A DNA stretch of 64,000 nucleotides, taken from the NCBI GenBank assembly GCA_012032555.1, contig JAAUSR010000015.1, positions 35,628 through 99,627 on the forward strand, in the 5' to 3' direction. The notes below the pieces were generated by a model that worked only from the letters and a program-made list of their open reading frames with translations, was not told the origin of the DNA and ran no database searches. Shown here in pieces: positions 19,537-28,548 of this stretch. The stretch is from Thioploca sp. Its GTDB lineage: Bacteria > Pseudomonadota > Gammaproteobacteria > Beggiatoales > Beggiatoaceae. The position numbers were made by a program, and so were the translations under genes. Position 1 is the stretch's first letter, and each line of letters opens with the position of its first letter.

Positions 19537-20433
19537 ATGAAAATAAATGGTATAAGAATAGATAATACCTTTGCCGAAGGTTTCTCCATGCAAGCGACTC
19601 GGATCCTGATTACTGCTCATGATCGGCGTTGGGCAGCAATTGCTGCCGAAGCCATGACTGGTTTTGCAACCTCTAGCTTAGTTTGTGGCTGTGAGGCGGG
19701 TATTGAACGTGAGTTGTCCCCTGACGAAACACCCGATGCACGTCCTGGTTTTGCTATTTTATTATTTGCGATGAATAGTGAAAAACTGGCTAAACAATTA
19801 CAAAGTCGAGTTAGTCAATGTATTTTGATGGCCGCTACGAGTGCTTGCTTTGCTGGTATTCAGAGCAATCAACCAGTTCCATTAGGAAGTCTCCTCCGTT
19901 ATTTTGGCGATGGTTGGCAAGTTTCCAAAGTCATTAATGGCAAACGTTATTGGCGTATTCCAGTTATGGAAGGAGAATTTGTCTGTGAAGAAAGCACCGG
20001 GATGGTTTCAGCTATTGGTGGGAGTAACTTTTTTATTTTGGCAACCACTCCTTCAAGTGCACTAGCCGCTGCTGAGATTGCTATTGAAGCGATACGTCAT
20101 TTACCTAATATTATTATGCCTTTTCCGGGAGGAATTGTTCGTGCTGGTTTTAAGTTTAGTTCCAGATACAAAAATCTCATGTTTTCCACGAATCATTTAT
20201 TTTGCCCTACCTTAAAAGGACAAGTGAATTCCGCATTAGACCGAGAAACCGATGCTGCACTTGAAATCGTGATTAATGGACTAAGCGAGCTGGATATTCG
20301 GCAAGCCATGCGAGTTGGTATTCAATCAGTTTGTGCTTTAGGACGAGAACATGGTATAACTCGTATTAGTGCTGGTAATTATGGTGGTGAAATGGGGTCT
20401 TTTCATTTTCCCCTACAAGAGATTTTAGCATGA
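19537..20433 (+). CDS. mch: Methenyltetrahydromethanopterin cyclohydrolase
   Basis: Converts methenyl-H4MPT to formyl-H4MPT (reversibly) in the tetrahydromethanopterin-linked C1 pathway used by methylotrophs and some other bacteria for formaldehyde or formate handling. About 298 residues. The start MKINGIRIDNTFAEGFSM matches the family opening; ATG 19513 is in frame but the conserved sequence begins at 19537. Recognisable motifs include GCEAGIERELSPDETPDARPG, so full-length catalytic core is present, ending near ISAGNYGGEMGSFHF. It overlaps fhcC by four bases (ATGA), showing a coupled operon. Confidence 0.93.
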   Translation: MKINGIRIDNTFAEGFSMQATRILITAHDRRWAAIAAEAMTGFATSSLVCGCEAGIERELSPDETPDARPGFAILLFAMNSEKLAKQLQSRVSQCILMAATSACFAGIQSNQPVPLGSLLRYFGDGWQVSKVINGKRYWRIPVMEGEFVCEESTGMVSAIGGSNFFILATTPSSALAAAEIAIEAIRHLPNIIMPFPGGIVRAGFKFSSRYKNLMFSTNHLFCPTLKGQVNSALDRETDAALEIVINGLSELDIRQAMRVGIQSVCALGREHGITRISAGNYGGEMGSFHFPLQEILA

Positions 20434-21254
20434 CACCATTGACCTTTACTCTTAAAATGGTACCACCACAGCGAGTCGATTTATCTAATTTAGTCCCTCA
20501 TTTACTGGCACATTTATCACTTACTGATATCGCTGGTTTGCCCTTACCTTGTGGCAACCGAACTTTACGAGTAGATAACTTGTTTGAAATCACTGGCAAA
20601 AATCCGGAAAAGTTGTTGTTTTATAATACCTGTAACACCTTAGATAGCATTGGCAACAATATGCAAGGTGGTATTATCAGGGTACATGGTGAAGTTGGCG
20701 CTTATTTAGGACAGAACATGAAAAGTGGTGAAATTAGCGTTTTTGGTAATTCCGGTATGTATGTAGCTGCTGGTATGTCAGGGGGAGAATTATATATACA
20801 AGGTAACGCTGGCAGTTTCTTGGCGGCTGCCCGACCAGGAGAACCCATGGGATTAAGAGGGGGACGAGTGATTGTCACCGGTCAAGCTGGAGATCGAGTG
20901 GGTGATAAGATGCGTCGTGGTCTAGTATTGATTGAAGGTGATGTTGGTGATTATTGTGGCACCAGAATGATCGCCGGTACTATCGCCGTGTTTGGTCAAG
21001 CCGGTCGCTACACCGGTTTTGGTATGCACCGTGGCACTTTACTTTTATCACAACCTCCACTTCATTTACCAGTGACATTCAACGAATGTGGCCAATATGA
21101 TTTATTATTTTTAAGATTATTAGCTCAGGTGCTTCATTATGCTAATAGTCCTAAGCGGACTAGCCTTTCTAAACCGGTTCATCGCTTCGTAGGTGATATG
21201 GCTTGCCAAGGTAAAGGTGAATTGTTGATTCTCAATGCCGCTAAACCTTCATGA
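20430..21254 (+). CDS. fhcC: Formyltransferase/hydrolase complex subunit C (FwdC-like)
   Basis: Subunit C of the Fhc complex (homologue of archaeal formylmethanofuran dehydrogenase FwdC), which with FhcA, B and D releases formate from the formyl carrier. 274 residues. The middle is a beta-helix of GXGXG-type repeats: GGIIRVHGEVGAYLG, SGEISVFGNSGMYVAAGM, GGRVIVTGQAGDRVGDKM, AGTIAVFGQAGRYTG. It overlaps mch. FhcA, B and D are not in this window, so the complex must be completed elsewhere or the gene serves an incomplete pathway. Confidence 0.92.
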   Translation: MTPLTFTLKMVPPQRVDLSNLVPHLLAHLSLTDIAGLPLPCGNRTLRVDNLFEITGKNPEKLLFYNTCNTLDSIGNNMQGGIIRVHGEVGAYLGQNMKSGEISVFGNSGMYVAAGMSGGELYIQGNAGSFLAAARPGEPMGLRGGRVIVTGQAGDRVGDKMRRGLVLIEGDVGDYCGTRMIAGTIAVFGQAGRYTGFGMHRGTLLLSQPPLHLPVTFNECGQYDLLFLRLLAQVLHYANSPKRTSLSKPVHRFVGDMACQGKGELLILNAAKPS

Positions 21255-21483
21255 AGGTGAATTAACACTCATTCATTCTGTTATGGGTATCTTGATGCAC
21301 CATGATTAGCTTAGCAATGCTCACCTACCCTGTTTATCCCGTGAGATTTTCTGGGTGCTAACCAAGAATTGGCATTTGAACTGTTCACTAAAACGATCAA
21401 TCCAACAGTTAAAGCATAATTTGGTGTCTTAAAACCAATAACTCATTCTGATCCAAAGTAATCGTTTGAATAATAGCCTAGTT

Positions 21484-21538
21484 CGAGTATAGTTCCGGGT
21501 TTTTTGGATTTTACTGCGGTTCATCCGGGCTATACTCG
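21484..21538. repeat. Inverted repeat between fhcC and vapC
   Basis: CGAGTATAG (21484-21492) and CTATACTCG (21530-21538) are perfect inverted repeats, and the next bases CCGGG also recur inside. The string TTCGAGTATAGTT also occurs near 7196-7208. Could be a structured end of the C1 transcript or a dispersed-repeat scrap; the T-run lies in the loop, not after the stem. Confidence 0.5.
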
Positions 21539-21563
21539 CCTAATTTAATGGCATTCGCTCAGT

Positions 21564-21968
21564 TTATTTTCTTACCCAATTTTCTAATTGTAATTCATCA
21601 ATTCGATTAAAATGACTATCGTCAGTGACTAAAATTAAGTGATGTGACTGTGCAGTCGCTGCAATCAAAATATCTGCATCGGGTAATAGTTCGCCTTGAC
21701 GCTTTAAGTGAGCATAAATAGTGGCCGCTTTATCTAAAACTTTTTCACTATCAATACCAATGATTTCACAATCAATTAATAGCTGATTGAATAAATTTAG
21801 TTTCTGACTAGCTTGGCTTACCAGTAACCCCCGTTTAATTTCATAGTAAGTCATCGAACTAAGGAAGATTTTTTTACCTAAACGTTGTGCCAATCGAACT
21901 TTAATTAACACTTGATGATTTTGTTTTAAAATAGCAGAGATAATATTGGTGTCTAATAAGTAGTTCAT
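21564..21968 (-). CDS. vapC: VapC-type PIN-domain toxin
   Basis: A 134-residue PIN-domain ribonuclease of the VapC class, which cleaves tRNA or other RNA when its antitoxin is degraded. Catalytic acids are visible: MNYLLDTNIIS (Asp6), YYEIKRGL (Glu), PDADILIAATA (Asp pair) and VTDDSHF. It lies seven bases downstream of a 111-residue gene that takes the antitoxin position. The partner is not a standard AbrB/Phd-type antitoxin. Confidence 0.9.
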   Translation of the reverse strand: MNYLLDTNIISAILKQNHQVLIKVRLAQRLGKKIFLSSMTYYEIKRGLLVSQASQKLNLFNQLLIDCEIIGIDSEKVLDKAATIYAHLKRQGELLPDADILIAATAQSHHLILVTDDSHFNRIDELQLENWVRK

Positions 21969-21975
21969 AATTAAG

Positions 21976-22311
21976 TTATTGCCTTCTTAGGCATTCATCG
22001 AAAGCTTTAAGTTGCTCAATGGTTAGATCGGTTAAAATACCAGCGACCAGCTCAAGTGACATCAATCCTCCCACTCTTTTTGTTAAATCATCATCGGAAA
22101 TAATTAAAAACTGATTGAGTGGTAATTGCTCCATTTCTTGAATGATGTATTTAATCCATTTTTCTTTAGAATACTTTTGAAGATAAGGATTGTTTCCATT
22201 TTCCCCAGAATCGGCTATCCGTCTTTCTATAAATGGTGTTAAACGATAGCGGTATACCTCTTGTTTAGGAAACATAATAGGATTTGTTGGTTCAATTTGA
22301 TCTGTATTCAT
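21976..22311 (-). CDS. Putative antitoxin partner of vapC
   Basis: A 111-residue acidic, helical protein in the upstream (antitoxin) position, seven bases before vapC. It shows no AbrB, Phd/YefM or RHH motif that I can recognise. The C-terminal third, DDLTKRVGGLMSLELVAGILTDLTIEQLKAFDECL, is helix-rich and could wrap the toxin. AGGAGAAA upstream of the ATG gives a good ribosome-binding site. Antitoxin role is inferred from position only. Confidence 0.6.
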   Translation of the reverse strand: MNTDQIEPTNPIMFPKQEVYRYRLTPFIERRIADSGENGNNPYLQKYSKEKWIKYIIQEMEQLPLNQFLIISDDDLTKRVGGLMSLELVAGILTDLTIEQLKAFDECLRRQ

Positions 22312-22902
22312 TAATTTTTCTCCTGGTTGTTCAAAACAATAAATCTAAATTTAATAATAGCGTACCGTTGAAGATTGACAATAGCTGCTATGCTAACTGC
22401 TCAACCTTACAAAATCTTATTTCTTCGTTGCTGGGTATGGTGACGTCAAACTTGAATTGCTAAAAATTGCTAAAAAGTGATACCAATCTAAGTGACTTGG
22501 CCTTCAAATCCAAAAGGGATTGGCATACTATTCAAGCTACTTATGCCAAACTGTTGGAGATCAATTCTATCTACTTGGCTGTGTCAGGTAAGTTATTAAA
22601 AATAATTTTTTAAAATTAAATGACTTGATCTTTTTATTATCGTGCTTACATAATGGAACATAACTGCTTACACTTTACCTTAGTTTAAGCAGAAGTAAAT
22701 AAAAATTACCCGCTTTGGTAGCTAATCATACAATAAACCCCCTTTTTGTCATTGAGATGACAAATTTCTTCTGTAATTAATTTTAAGAAAATTGGTTAAT
22801 AATCAGTTATTAGTTTGCTTTTCAAGCAAAATGGGTGTGTTTTTTGCACCACGAGGGTGATTAGTTAAAAACTTTTTTCACAACTTGTTGAGAAATAAAA
22901 TT
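22312..22902. other. Intergenic region
   Basis: 591 AT-rich bases upstream of both a leftward toxin operon and a rightward small ORF. I see no gene. TTGTCATTGAGATGACAA (22747-22764) is a small palindrome-like hairpin about 140 bases before the small ORF. Confidence 0.4.
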
Positions 22903-23016
22903 ATGTCAGATATGTTAGTATTTCCTGTTATTGTTATTTTTGCTAATGTCGTTATATTATCAGGTATGTTAAGTTATTTTTTTTATTGTAAAATGACAAA
23001 ATGTGATAGCAAGTAA
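22903..23016 (+). CDS. 37-residue single-span membrane peptide
   Basis: Short ORF coding MSDMLVFPVIVIFANVVI and 19 more residues. About residues 5-28 are hydrophobic and would span the membrane once, followed by a short lysine/cysteine tail (CKMTKCDSK) that predicts a cytoplasmic C-terminus. A hairpin overlaps its stop codon, so it is a self-contained unit of about 110 bases. No recognised family; its length and layout resemble small accessory subunits of membrane enzymes, or a type I toxin-like peptide. The ribosome-binding site is weak. Confidence 0.5.
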   Translation: MSDMLVFPVIVIFANVVILSGMLSYFFYCKMTKCDSK

Positions 23017-23040
23017 TCCCTTTTCTTAATTAAAGGGATT
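23015..23040 (+). terminator. Hairpin overlapping the small-peptide stop
   Basis: AATCCCTTT (23015-23023) pairs with AAAGGGATT (23032-23040), nine perfect pairs. No strong T-tract follows, so termination is uncertain. Confidence 0.6.
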
Positions 23041-23057
23041 TCGGATAGTCATGCTGC

Positions 23058-23081
23058 AACCAGGGTTTGTAGTCCCTGGTT
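23058..23081 (+). terminator. Second hairpin after small peptide
   Basis: AACCAGGG (23058-23065) pairs with CCCTGGTT (23074-23081) and is followed by GTCCTTT. Two hairpins in a row suggest an end-of-transcript region. Confidence 0.5.
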
Positions 23082-23138
23082 GTCCTTTAACATTATCTGA
23101 TCTCATCTTATTTTATTCATAAGTGCTTTTTTTATTAT

Positions 23139-23400
23139 TTATGGCGTGATGAGAGGATATATAGTAAAGACAAGATAAAATAACCATTTAAGAAGTACTA
23201 TAAAATGATTATGAGACATCCTGTTTAAACCGTTCTTCTCCTCAACTGAACCGTTTTTCTGTTTCCGAATCGCTTTAACTTGCACCCATTGTTGTTCAAT
23301 GGGATTGAAGTTCAGTGAATAAGTCGGCAAATATTCGAGTACCTATCCTACGTGTTCAAAGAGTTGTTGAATATTGACCCGTTGATTCTTTTATCGTAAA
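23139..23400 (-). pseudogene. IS630-type transposase remnant
   Basis: The minus strand reads LPTYSLNFNPIEQQWVQ followed by KAIRKQ, the C-terminal DDE end of IS630 transposases (LPPYSPxLNPIE type, giving the final catalytic Glu). An in-frame stop lies just upstream and the N-terminal part is gone. It occupies the gap before sdhC. Confidence 0.75.
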
Positions 23401-23613
23401 TAACTATTCAGCATAATCTTACCACCTATCAATTTTGAAATAGAATTCGCATTTCAAATAGCATATTGCAACGCAATATATTATGGGTTATAAATTACTC
23501 TATTGTAATAATTGCTCAGCGCTTGCATCCTGATTTCAAATACCGTATCTTATTGCAACGCAATAGGTTATAGTTAATCTAAATTATTTTTTATAAGCTA
23601 GGGTATATTGATA

Positions 23614-24000
23614 ATGATAAAACCGATACGCCCCTTATCACCTCATTTACAGATATATAAACCGCAATTGACTTCATCGATGTCAATTTTTCATCGTCTT
23701 AGTGGTGTATTCTTATCGTTGAGTACTTTAGTATTAGTCTGTTGGCTCATGGCAGTAGTAGCCGGTGAACCCGCTTATCAACAAGTACAAAATTTATTCA
23801 ATTCCTGGCTAGGATTAGTATTTTTATTCAGTTGGTCTCTCGCTTTATTTTACCATCTGTGTAATGGTATCCGACATTTATCTTGGGATGTGAGTTTAGG
23901 AATGAATATTAAAACAGTTTACATGACTGGTGGGTTAGTTTGGGTAGCTACTTTGTTGTTGACGGGTTTAACATGGCTACTGGCTATGATGATGAAATGA
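23614..24000 (+). CDS. sdhC: Succinate dehydrogenase cytochrome b556 subunit
   Basis: Membrane anchor of complex II carrying haem b and part of the quinone site. 128 residues with three membrane spans. RPLSPHLQIYKPQ and SIFHRLSGV are the family signature (SSxxHRxSG-type quinone/haem region), and FYHLCNGIRHLSWD contains the haem-ligand histidine region. ATG 23614 is preferred over the upstream TTG 23608. First gene of the sdhCDAB operon; sdhD follows after eight bases. Confidence 0.95.
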   Translation: MIKPIRPLSPHLQIYKPQLTSSMSIFHRLSGVFLSLSTLVLVCWLMAVVAGEPAYQQVQNLFNSWLGLVFLFSWSLALFYHLCNGIRHLSWDVSLGMNIKTVYMTGGLVWVATLLLTGLTWLLAMMMK

Positions 24001-24008
24001 GGGTTATC

Positions 24009-24391
24009 ATGAACTTGCGTACACCTTTATCGCGGGTACGAGGATTGGGGTCAGCACGAGATGGGACTCACCATTTTACCCTGCAACGCCTTTCCGCTAT
24101 GGCTTTAATACCACTCACCTTATGGTTCGTCGCTTCGCTCATCTTTTTTATGCTCAGAGCGAGTCATGCGAGTTTGGTTGGTTGGATAAAAGCACCTTGC
24201 ATGCCGAATTACTGATCTTATTTTTCCTGTTTTTATTTTATCACGCTTATATTGGCTTACATGAAGTGGTCGTCGATTATGTGCATAATCCCATTCTTAA
24301 AATGACCACAGTGGTGTTAATGCAACTCGTCATCATGACGATGACGACAATTTCAGTATTAGCTATATTACGGATTACGTTGGGAGGCTAG
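24009..24391 (+). CDS. sdhD: Succinate dehydrogenase membrane anchor subunit (one frameshift)
   Basis: Second membrane anchor of complex II. Begins [23 protein letters not shown] and reads [13 protein letters not shown], then shifts frame near 24195 (GCACCTTG); one extra C gives [23 protein letters not shown] and then [12 protein letters not shown] with the conserved Tyr/Asp and His positions. About 127 residues and three spans when joined, normal length. It ends TAG two bases before the sdhA TTG start. Confidence 0.9.
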
Positions 24392-24392
24392 A

Positions 24393-26183
24393 TTGTCTAC
24401 CGCCTATCAAATTATTGATCACCATTATGATGTCGTGGTTGTTGGTGCTGGGGGAGCCGGGTTACGTGCTACTTTGGGCATGGCTGAAAAAGGTTTAACG
24501 ACCGCCTGTATTACCAAAGTGTTTCCTACCCGGAGTCACACTGTAGCTGCACAGGGCGGAATCAGTGCCTCGTTAGGCAACATGGGAGCAGATAATTGGC
24601 GCTGGCATATGTATGATACGGTAAAAGGTTCAGATTGGTTAGGTGATCAAGACGCGATTGAATACATGTGCCGGGAAGCTGTGCCGGCGATTATTGAACT
24701 TGAACATTATGGTGTGCCTTTTTCGCGGACTGAAGAAGGTAAAATTTATCAACGTGCTTTTGGTGGAATGACTACTAATTATGGTCAAGGTATTGCCCAA
24801 CGAACCTGTGCTGCCGCTGATCGAACCGGACATGCGATTTTACATACCCTCTACCAACAATCGCTCAAATACCAAGCTGAATTTTTCATTGAATACTTTG
24901 CCTTAGATTTAATTATGGATGATGATGGCGTTTGTCGAGGCGTCATGGCACTAAATTTAGCAGAAGGAACTATCCACCGTTTTGCTGCTCATATGGTGGT
25001 GCTAGCTACCGGCGGTTGTGGACGGGTCTATTTTTCCTCAACCTCGGCGCATAGTTGTACCGGTGATGGTGGTGGTATGGCATTGCGAGCTGGATTACCC
25101 ATGCAAGATATGGAATTTATCCAATTCCATCCGACCGGTATTTATGGTTCCGGCTGCTTAATTACCGAAGGTGCTCGTGGTGAAGGAGGTTTCCTGACTA
25201 ACTCGGCGGGTGAACGGTTTATGGAACGTTATGCTTCCACCGCCAAAGATTTGGCTTCACGTGATGTAGTAAGCCGGGCGATAACCATCGAGATTCGAGA
25301 AGGACGTGGTGTTGGTGAACATAAAGACCATATTCATTTACATCTGGAACATCTTGGTGCTGATGTTATCAATGAACGCTTACCGGGGATTAGCGAATCA
25401 ACTCGAATTTTTGCCGGCATCGATATCACTAAAGAACCGATTCCGGTATTACCTACCGTACATTACATTATGGGTGGTATCCCAACGAATCATTACGGAG
25501 AAGTGGTCACGCTAAAAGAAGGCAATCCCGATAAAGTGGTACGGGGACTCATGGCGATTGGGGAAAATGCTTGTGTATCGGTACATGGTGCCAATCGGTT
25601 AGGTTCCAATTCGTTATTAGATATTATTGTATTTGGTAGAGCTGCTGCTATTCGTTGTTCACAAATTCTAACTCGGAACGCACCGCATAAACCATTACCA
25701 CACCAAGCTGGCGAAGAAACTTTGGCTCGTTTAGATAAATTACGTTACGCTAACGGTCACTTAACGACGGCAACTATCCGTTTAGACATGCAAAGTACCA
25801 TGCAAAACCATGCTGCCGTGTTTCGGAGCGGTGCAACCTTACAAGCCGGGGTAGAAAAAATTCAAACTATCTTCAATACGTTTGCCGATGTTAAACTAAC
25901 TGACCGCTCTTTAATTTGGAATTCCGATCTGATAGAAACGTTAGAACTCGATAATATGCTTAGGCAAGCGATAGTTATTATGAACTCTGCCTACAATCGT
26001 ACCGAGAGTCGTGGTAGCCATGCACGGGAAGATTATCCCCAGCGTGATGATAACAATTGGCTTAGACATACTTTAGCTAGTTTAGATGCTCAAGGTCAGA
26101 TTACGCTCGATTATCGACCGGTACATTTATATACTTTAACCGATGAAGTGGAAATTATTCCGCCTAAAGCACGTATTTATTAA
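24393..26183 (+). CDS. sdhA: Succinate dehydrogenase flavoprotein subunit
   Basis: Catalytic subunit oxidising succinate to fumarate, with covalently bound FAD. 596 residues. FAD-binding [14 protein letters not shown] is near residue 15; the flavinylated histidine is in [15 protein letters not shown] (about 48); [21 protein letters not shown] (active-site loop) and [13 protein letters not shown] near the C-terminal end of the FAD domain are intact. The start is TTG, supported by GGGAGG seven bases upstream and by the family N-terminus. It sits at the membrane via SdhC/D. Confidence 0.97.
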   Translation: MSTAYQIIDHHYDVVVVGAGGAGLRATLGMAEKGLTTACITKVFPTRSHTVAAQGGISASLGNMGADNWRWHMYDTVKGSDWLGDQDAIEYMCREAVPAIIELEHYGVPFSRTEEGKIYQRAFGGMTTNYGQGIAQRTCAAADRTGHAILHTLYQQSLKYQAEFFIEYFALDLIMDDDGVCRGVMALNLAEGTIHRFAAHMVVLATGGCGRVYFSSTSAHSCTGDGGGMALRAGLPMQDMEFIQFHPTGIYGSGCLITEGARGEGGFLTNSAGERFMERYASTAKDLASRDVVSRAITIEIREGRGVGEHKDHIHLHLEHLGADVINERLPGISESTRIFAGIDITKEPIPVLPTVHYIMGGIPTNHYGEVVTLKEGNPDKVVRGLMAIGENACVSVHGANRLGSNSLLDIIVFGRAAAIRCSQILTRNAPHKPLPHQAGEETLARLDKLRYANGHLTTATIRLDMQSTMQNHAAVFRSGATLQAGVEKIQTIFNTFADVKLTDRSLIWNSDLIETLELDNMLRQAIVIMNSAYNRTESRGSHAREDYPQRDDNNWLRHTLASLDAQGQITLDYRPVHLYTLTDEVEIIPPKARIY

Positions 26184-26195
26184 GAGACGAATAAA

Positions 26196-26974
26196 ATGGT
26201 TCAATTTACGCTGCCATCTCATTCCGTTGTCAAAAAAGGCAAAGTGGTTAATCCGGGTATCAATGCTAACAACCTAAAAAAATCATAATTTATCGTTGGG
26301 ATCCAGAGATACCAGCTAATCCTCGAACCGATATTTATGAAATTGATTTAGACCATTGTGGACCAATGGTATTAGATGCACTCATAAAAATTAAAAATGA
26401 AATTGATTCTACCTTAACCTTTCGCCGCTCTTGTCGCGAGGGTATTTGTGGCTCTTGCGCCATGAATATTGACGGAACAAATACTTTAGCCTGTACCAAG
26501 CCGATTAAAGAAATTAAAGGGGCAGTAAAAATTTATCCTTTGCCGCATCTAGAGGTGATTAAAGATCTGGTACCCGATTTAACTCACTTTTATGCGCAAT
26601 ACGCCGCTATTAGACCTTGGTTAGAAAGACAAACTCCCATTCCACCTGATCAAGAAATCTTGCAATCAAAAGCCGATCGGGCCAAATTAGATGGATTATA
26701 TGAATGTATTTTATGTGCTTGTTGCTCAACCAGTTGTCCAAGTTATTGGTGGAATGGTGATCGTTACTTCGGACCGGCTATTTTATTACAAGCCTACCGT
26801 TGGCTAGTCGATAGTCGTGATGAAATGACCGGTGAACGCTTGGATAACTTAGAAGATCCATTTCGCTTATATCGCTGCCATACCATTATGAATTGTACTA
26901 ATACCTGTCCAAAAGGGTTAAATCCAGCAAAAGCCATTATTGAAATTAAACAGCTGTTGGTGCAGCGACGTTAA
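26196..26974 (+). CDS. sdhB: Succinate dehydrogenase iron-sulfur subunit (one frameshift)
   Basis: Electron-transfer subunit of complex II with [2Fe-2S], [4Fe-4S] and [3Fe-4S] clusters. Cysteine sets are visible: [16 protein letters not shown], then [17 protein letters not shown], and [17 protein letters not shown]. The start [10 protein letters not shown] leads to an A7 run (26276-26282) where the frame breaks; an extra A yields [17 protein letters not shown]. Joined length is about 259 residues, longer at the N-terminus than E. coli SdhB. Last gene of the operon; sdhE does not follow. Confidence 0.94.
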
Positions 26975-27340
26975 GCCAGTGCTACCCTAAACCATGTTGG
27001 TTGCAATAACAAGGCGAAGGCATCTACACATCTTTGATAATATTTTATAAATATGAAAATCTGTCTCGCCAACGGGTTGTCTGTCCGATTCTGGGTATTC
27101 GATTTCTGGGAGAGCTAGTTCAACTAAACTCGCCTAGCCCAACATACAATTTACCACAACTTACTTATTAATCAATGTTACGGATTAGAATGGCTTTGGG
27201 TGACGGGGAATAGTACGATTTGTATCGTGGTACCAGGGATTGAGAAGTGGTGGAAGGTGGAATTGTCACAAATTTTTTCTACTTGTTAGTTAAGTCAAGT
27301 AAACATTACCTACCCTGATGAGCGTTAATGATGATAATGA

Positions 27341-27361
27341 AGGGTGTGCGATGCACACCCT
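27341..27361. repeat. Palindromic dispersed repeat
   Basis: AGGGTGTGC (27341-27349) and GCACACCCT (27353-27361) form a perfect hairpin, with TAC after it. It is a minimal version of the AGGGTG...CACCCTAC elements at 45761, 55817, 56480 and 56908. It lies in the 490-base gap 26975-27466, which has no other supported feature. Confidence 0.65.
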
Positions 27362-27466
27362 ACACTTCACTTCAAATTGTCAAAAAAGTGCAATAATTAT
27401 TTCATAATATGCTTATATAATCGTATTTCTCCTTCATCTTTTGAATAATCAACTTCAAGCGGTTGG

Positions 27467-28170
27467 TTATTCATTTTTTAAATAGAATTGTCGGGTTTCA
27501 TTAGACCATTTTTCAATCGCATAACGCAGCATGGTTCGGGGCATTTGTTGATAATGTTGCTGGATAAAAGTTTTTTCCACTGCTAAATTACGTTTTCCGA
27601 TTTCTCGCAACATCCACCCCACCGCTTTATGAATTAAATCATGTTGATCTTGGAGTAAAATGGTCGCTAACTGTAGTGTATCAGTAAAATCATGATGTTT
27701 TATCAAGTGGGAAGTGGCCAAAATAGCGATTCTTCTTTCCCACCACTGCGCTGAACTAGCTAATTGATATAAAACTTCCCTGGAACGAGTCAATAAATAG
27801 TCACCAAGCAACTGCGGCGCAGATATATCAACCAAATCCCAATTATTAATATACCGAGTATGGTTTAAATAAAAATGAACGATTTTTTGCTGTTGATGAA
27901 AATTAGTTTGAGTATATTGATAAATTAAAATAACTAAAGCAATGAATCGATATTCATGAATGGGATTTTGTAATAGAATTTGAATATCAGTTAGGGACAA
28001 TCCTTATAGTGCTTAGCTATTTTTCTGAGAATAGGCACTTTAATTCCTAAAAAAATATCGCCTTCACCATATTCTCCGGGAGCAGTCTTAAAAAAACGTT
28101 GCAAAATAGCCTGTTGTTTAGGATTAGCTAATTGTTGGAGTTGTTGCTGTAATTTATCTATTGCTAACAT
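27467..28170 (-). CDS. alkD: AlkD-type DNA alkylation repair protein (one frameshift)
   Basis: HEAT-repeat DNA glycosylase of the AlkC/AlkD family that removes alkylated (3-methyladenine, 7-methylguanine) bases. Joined length about 234 residues, normal. NNWDLVDISAPQLLGDYL, WWERRIAILATSHLI, HDLIHKAVGWMLREIGKR and MPRTMLRYAIEKW are family signatures; the catalytic Asp is expected in the NWDLVD stretch. The N-terminal part (MLAIDKLQQQLQQLANPKQ) is in another frame; one T missing at 27999-28000 explains the break. Stands alone, convergent with sdhB. Confidence 0.9.
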
Positions 28171-28548
28171 TTTTCAAAGATAATAATCTAAATGGAATCT
28201 ACAATGAAAATGGGGATAATGATGAGCATGGCTGCTATGTTATAGCAGCAGCATGATAAAATCATCATAACTGAACCCCCTTCCTTAAAAGAGTTTAATT
28301 TGATAACCGATTCAATCAAATTAAGTTTGTATCCGATTGTGTTCTCGTAAAACCCATGGTCTTGAAATAAAATATCAAATCACGTTTAATAAACATTATG
28401 AATGGAAAGGCTCATTTATTGAGATTTAATAAGTAACCCAATCGGCATAGTTACTGTGGTGCTAGCAACACTGTCGCATTTAGGTAGACCGGCAATTTTT
28501 GCCGCCATTCATTACCATAAATATCAACAACTTGATCCTAAATTAACC

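Noticed and set aside
28456..28548. N-terminal extension of subunit I from GTG
   Set aside because: The added 31 residues do not resemble the family N-terminus, whereas ATG 28549 does.
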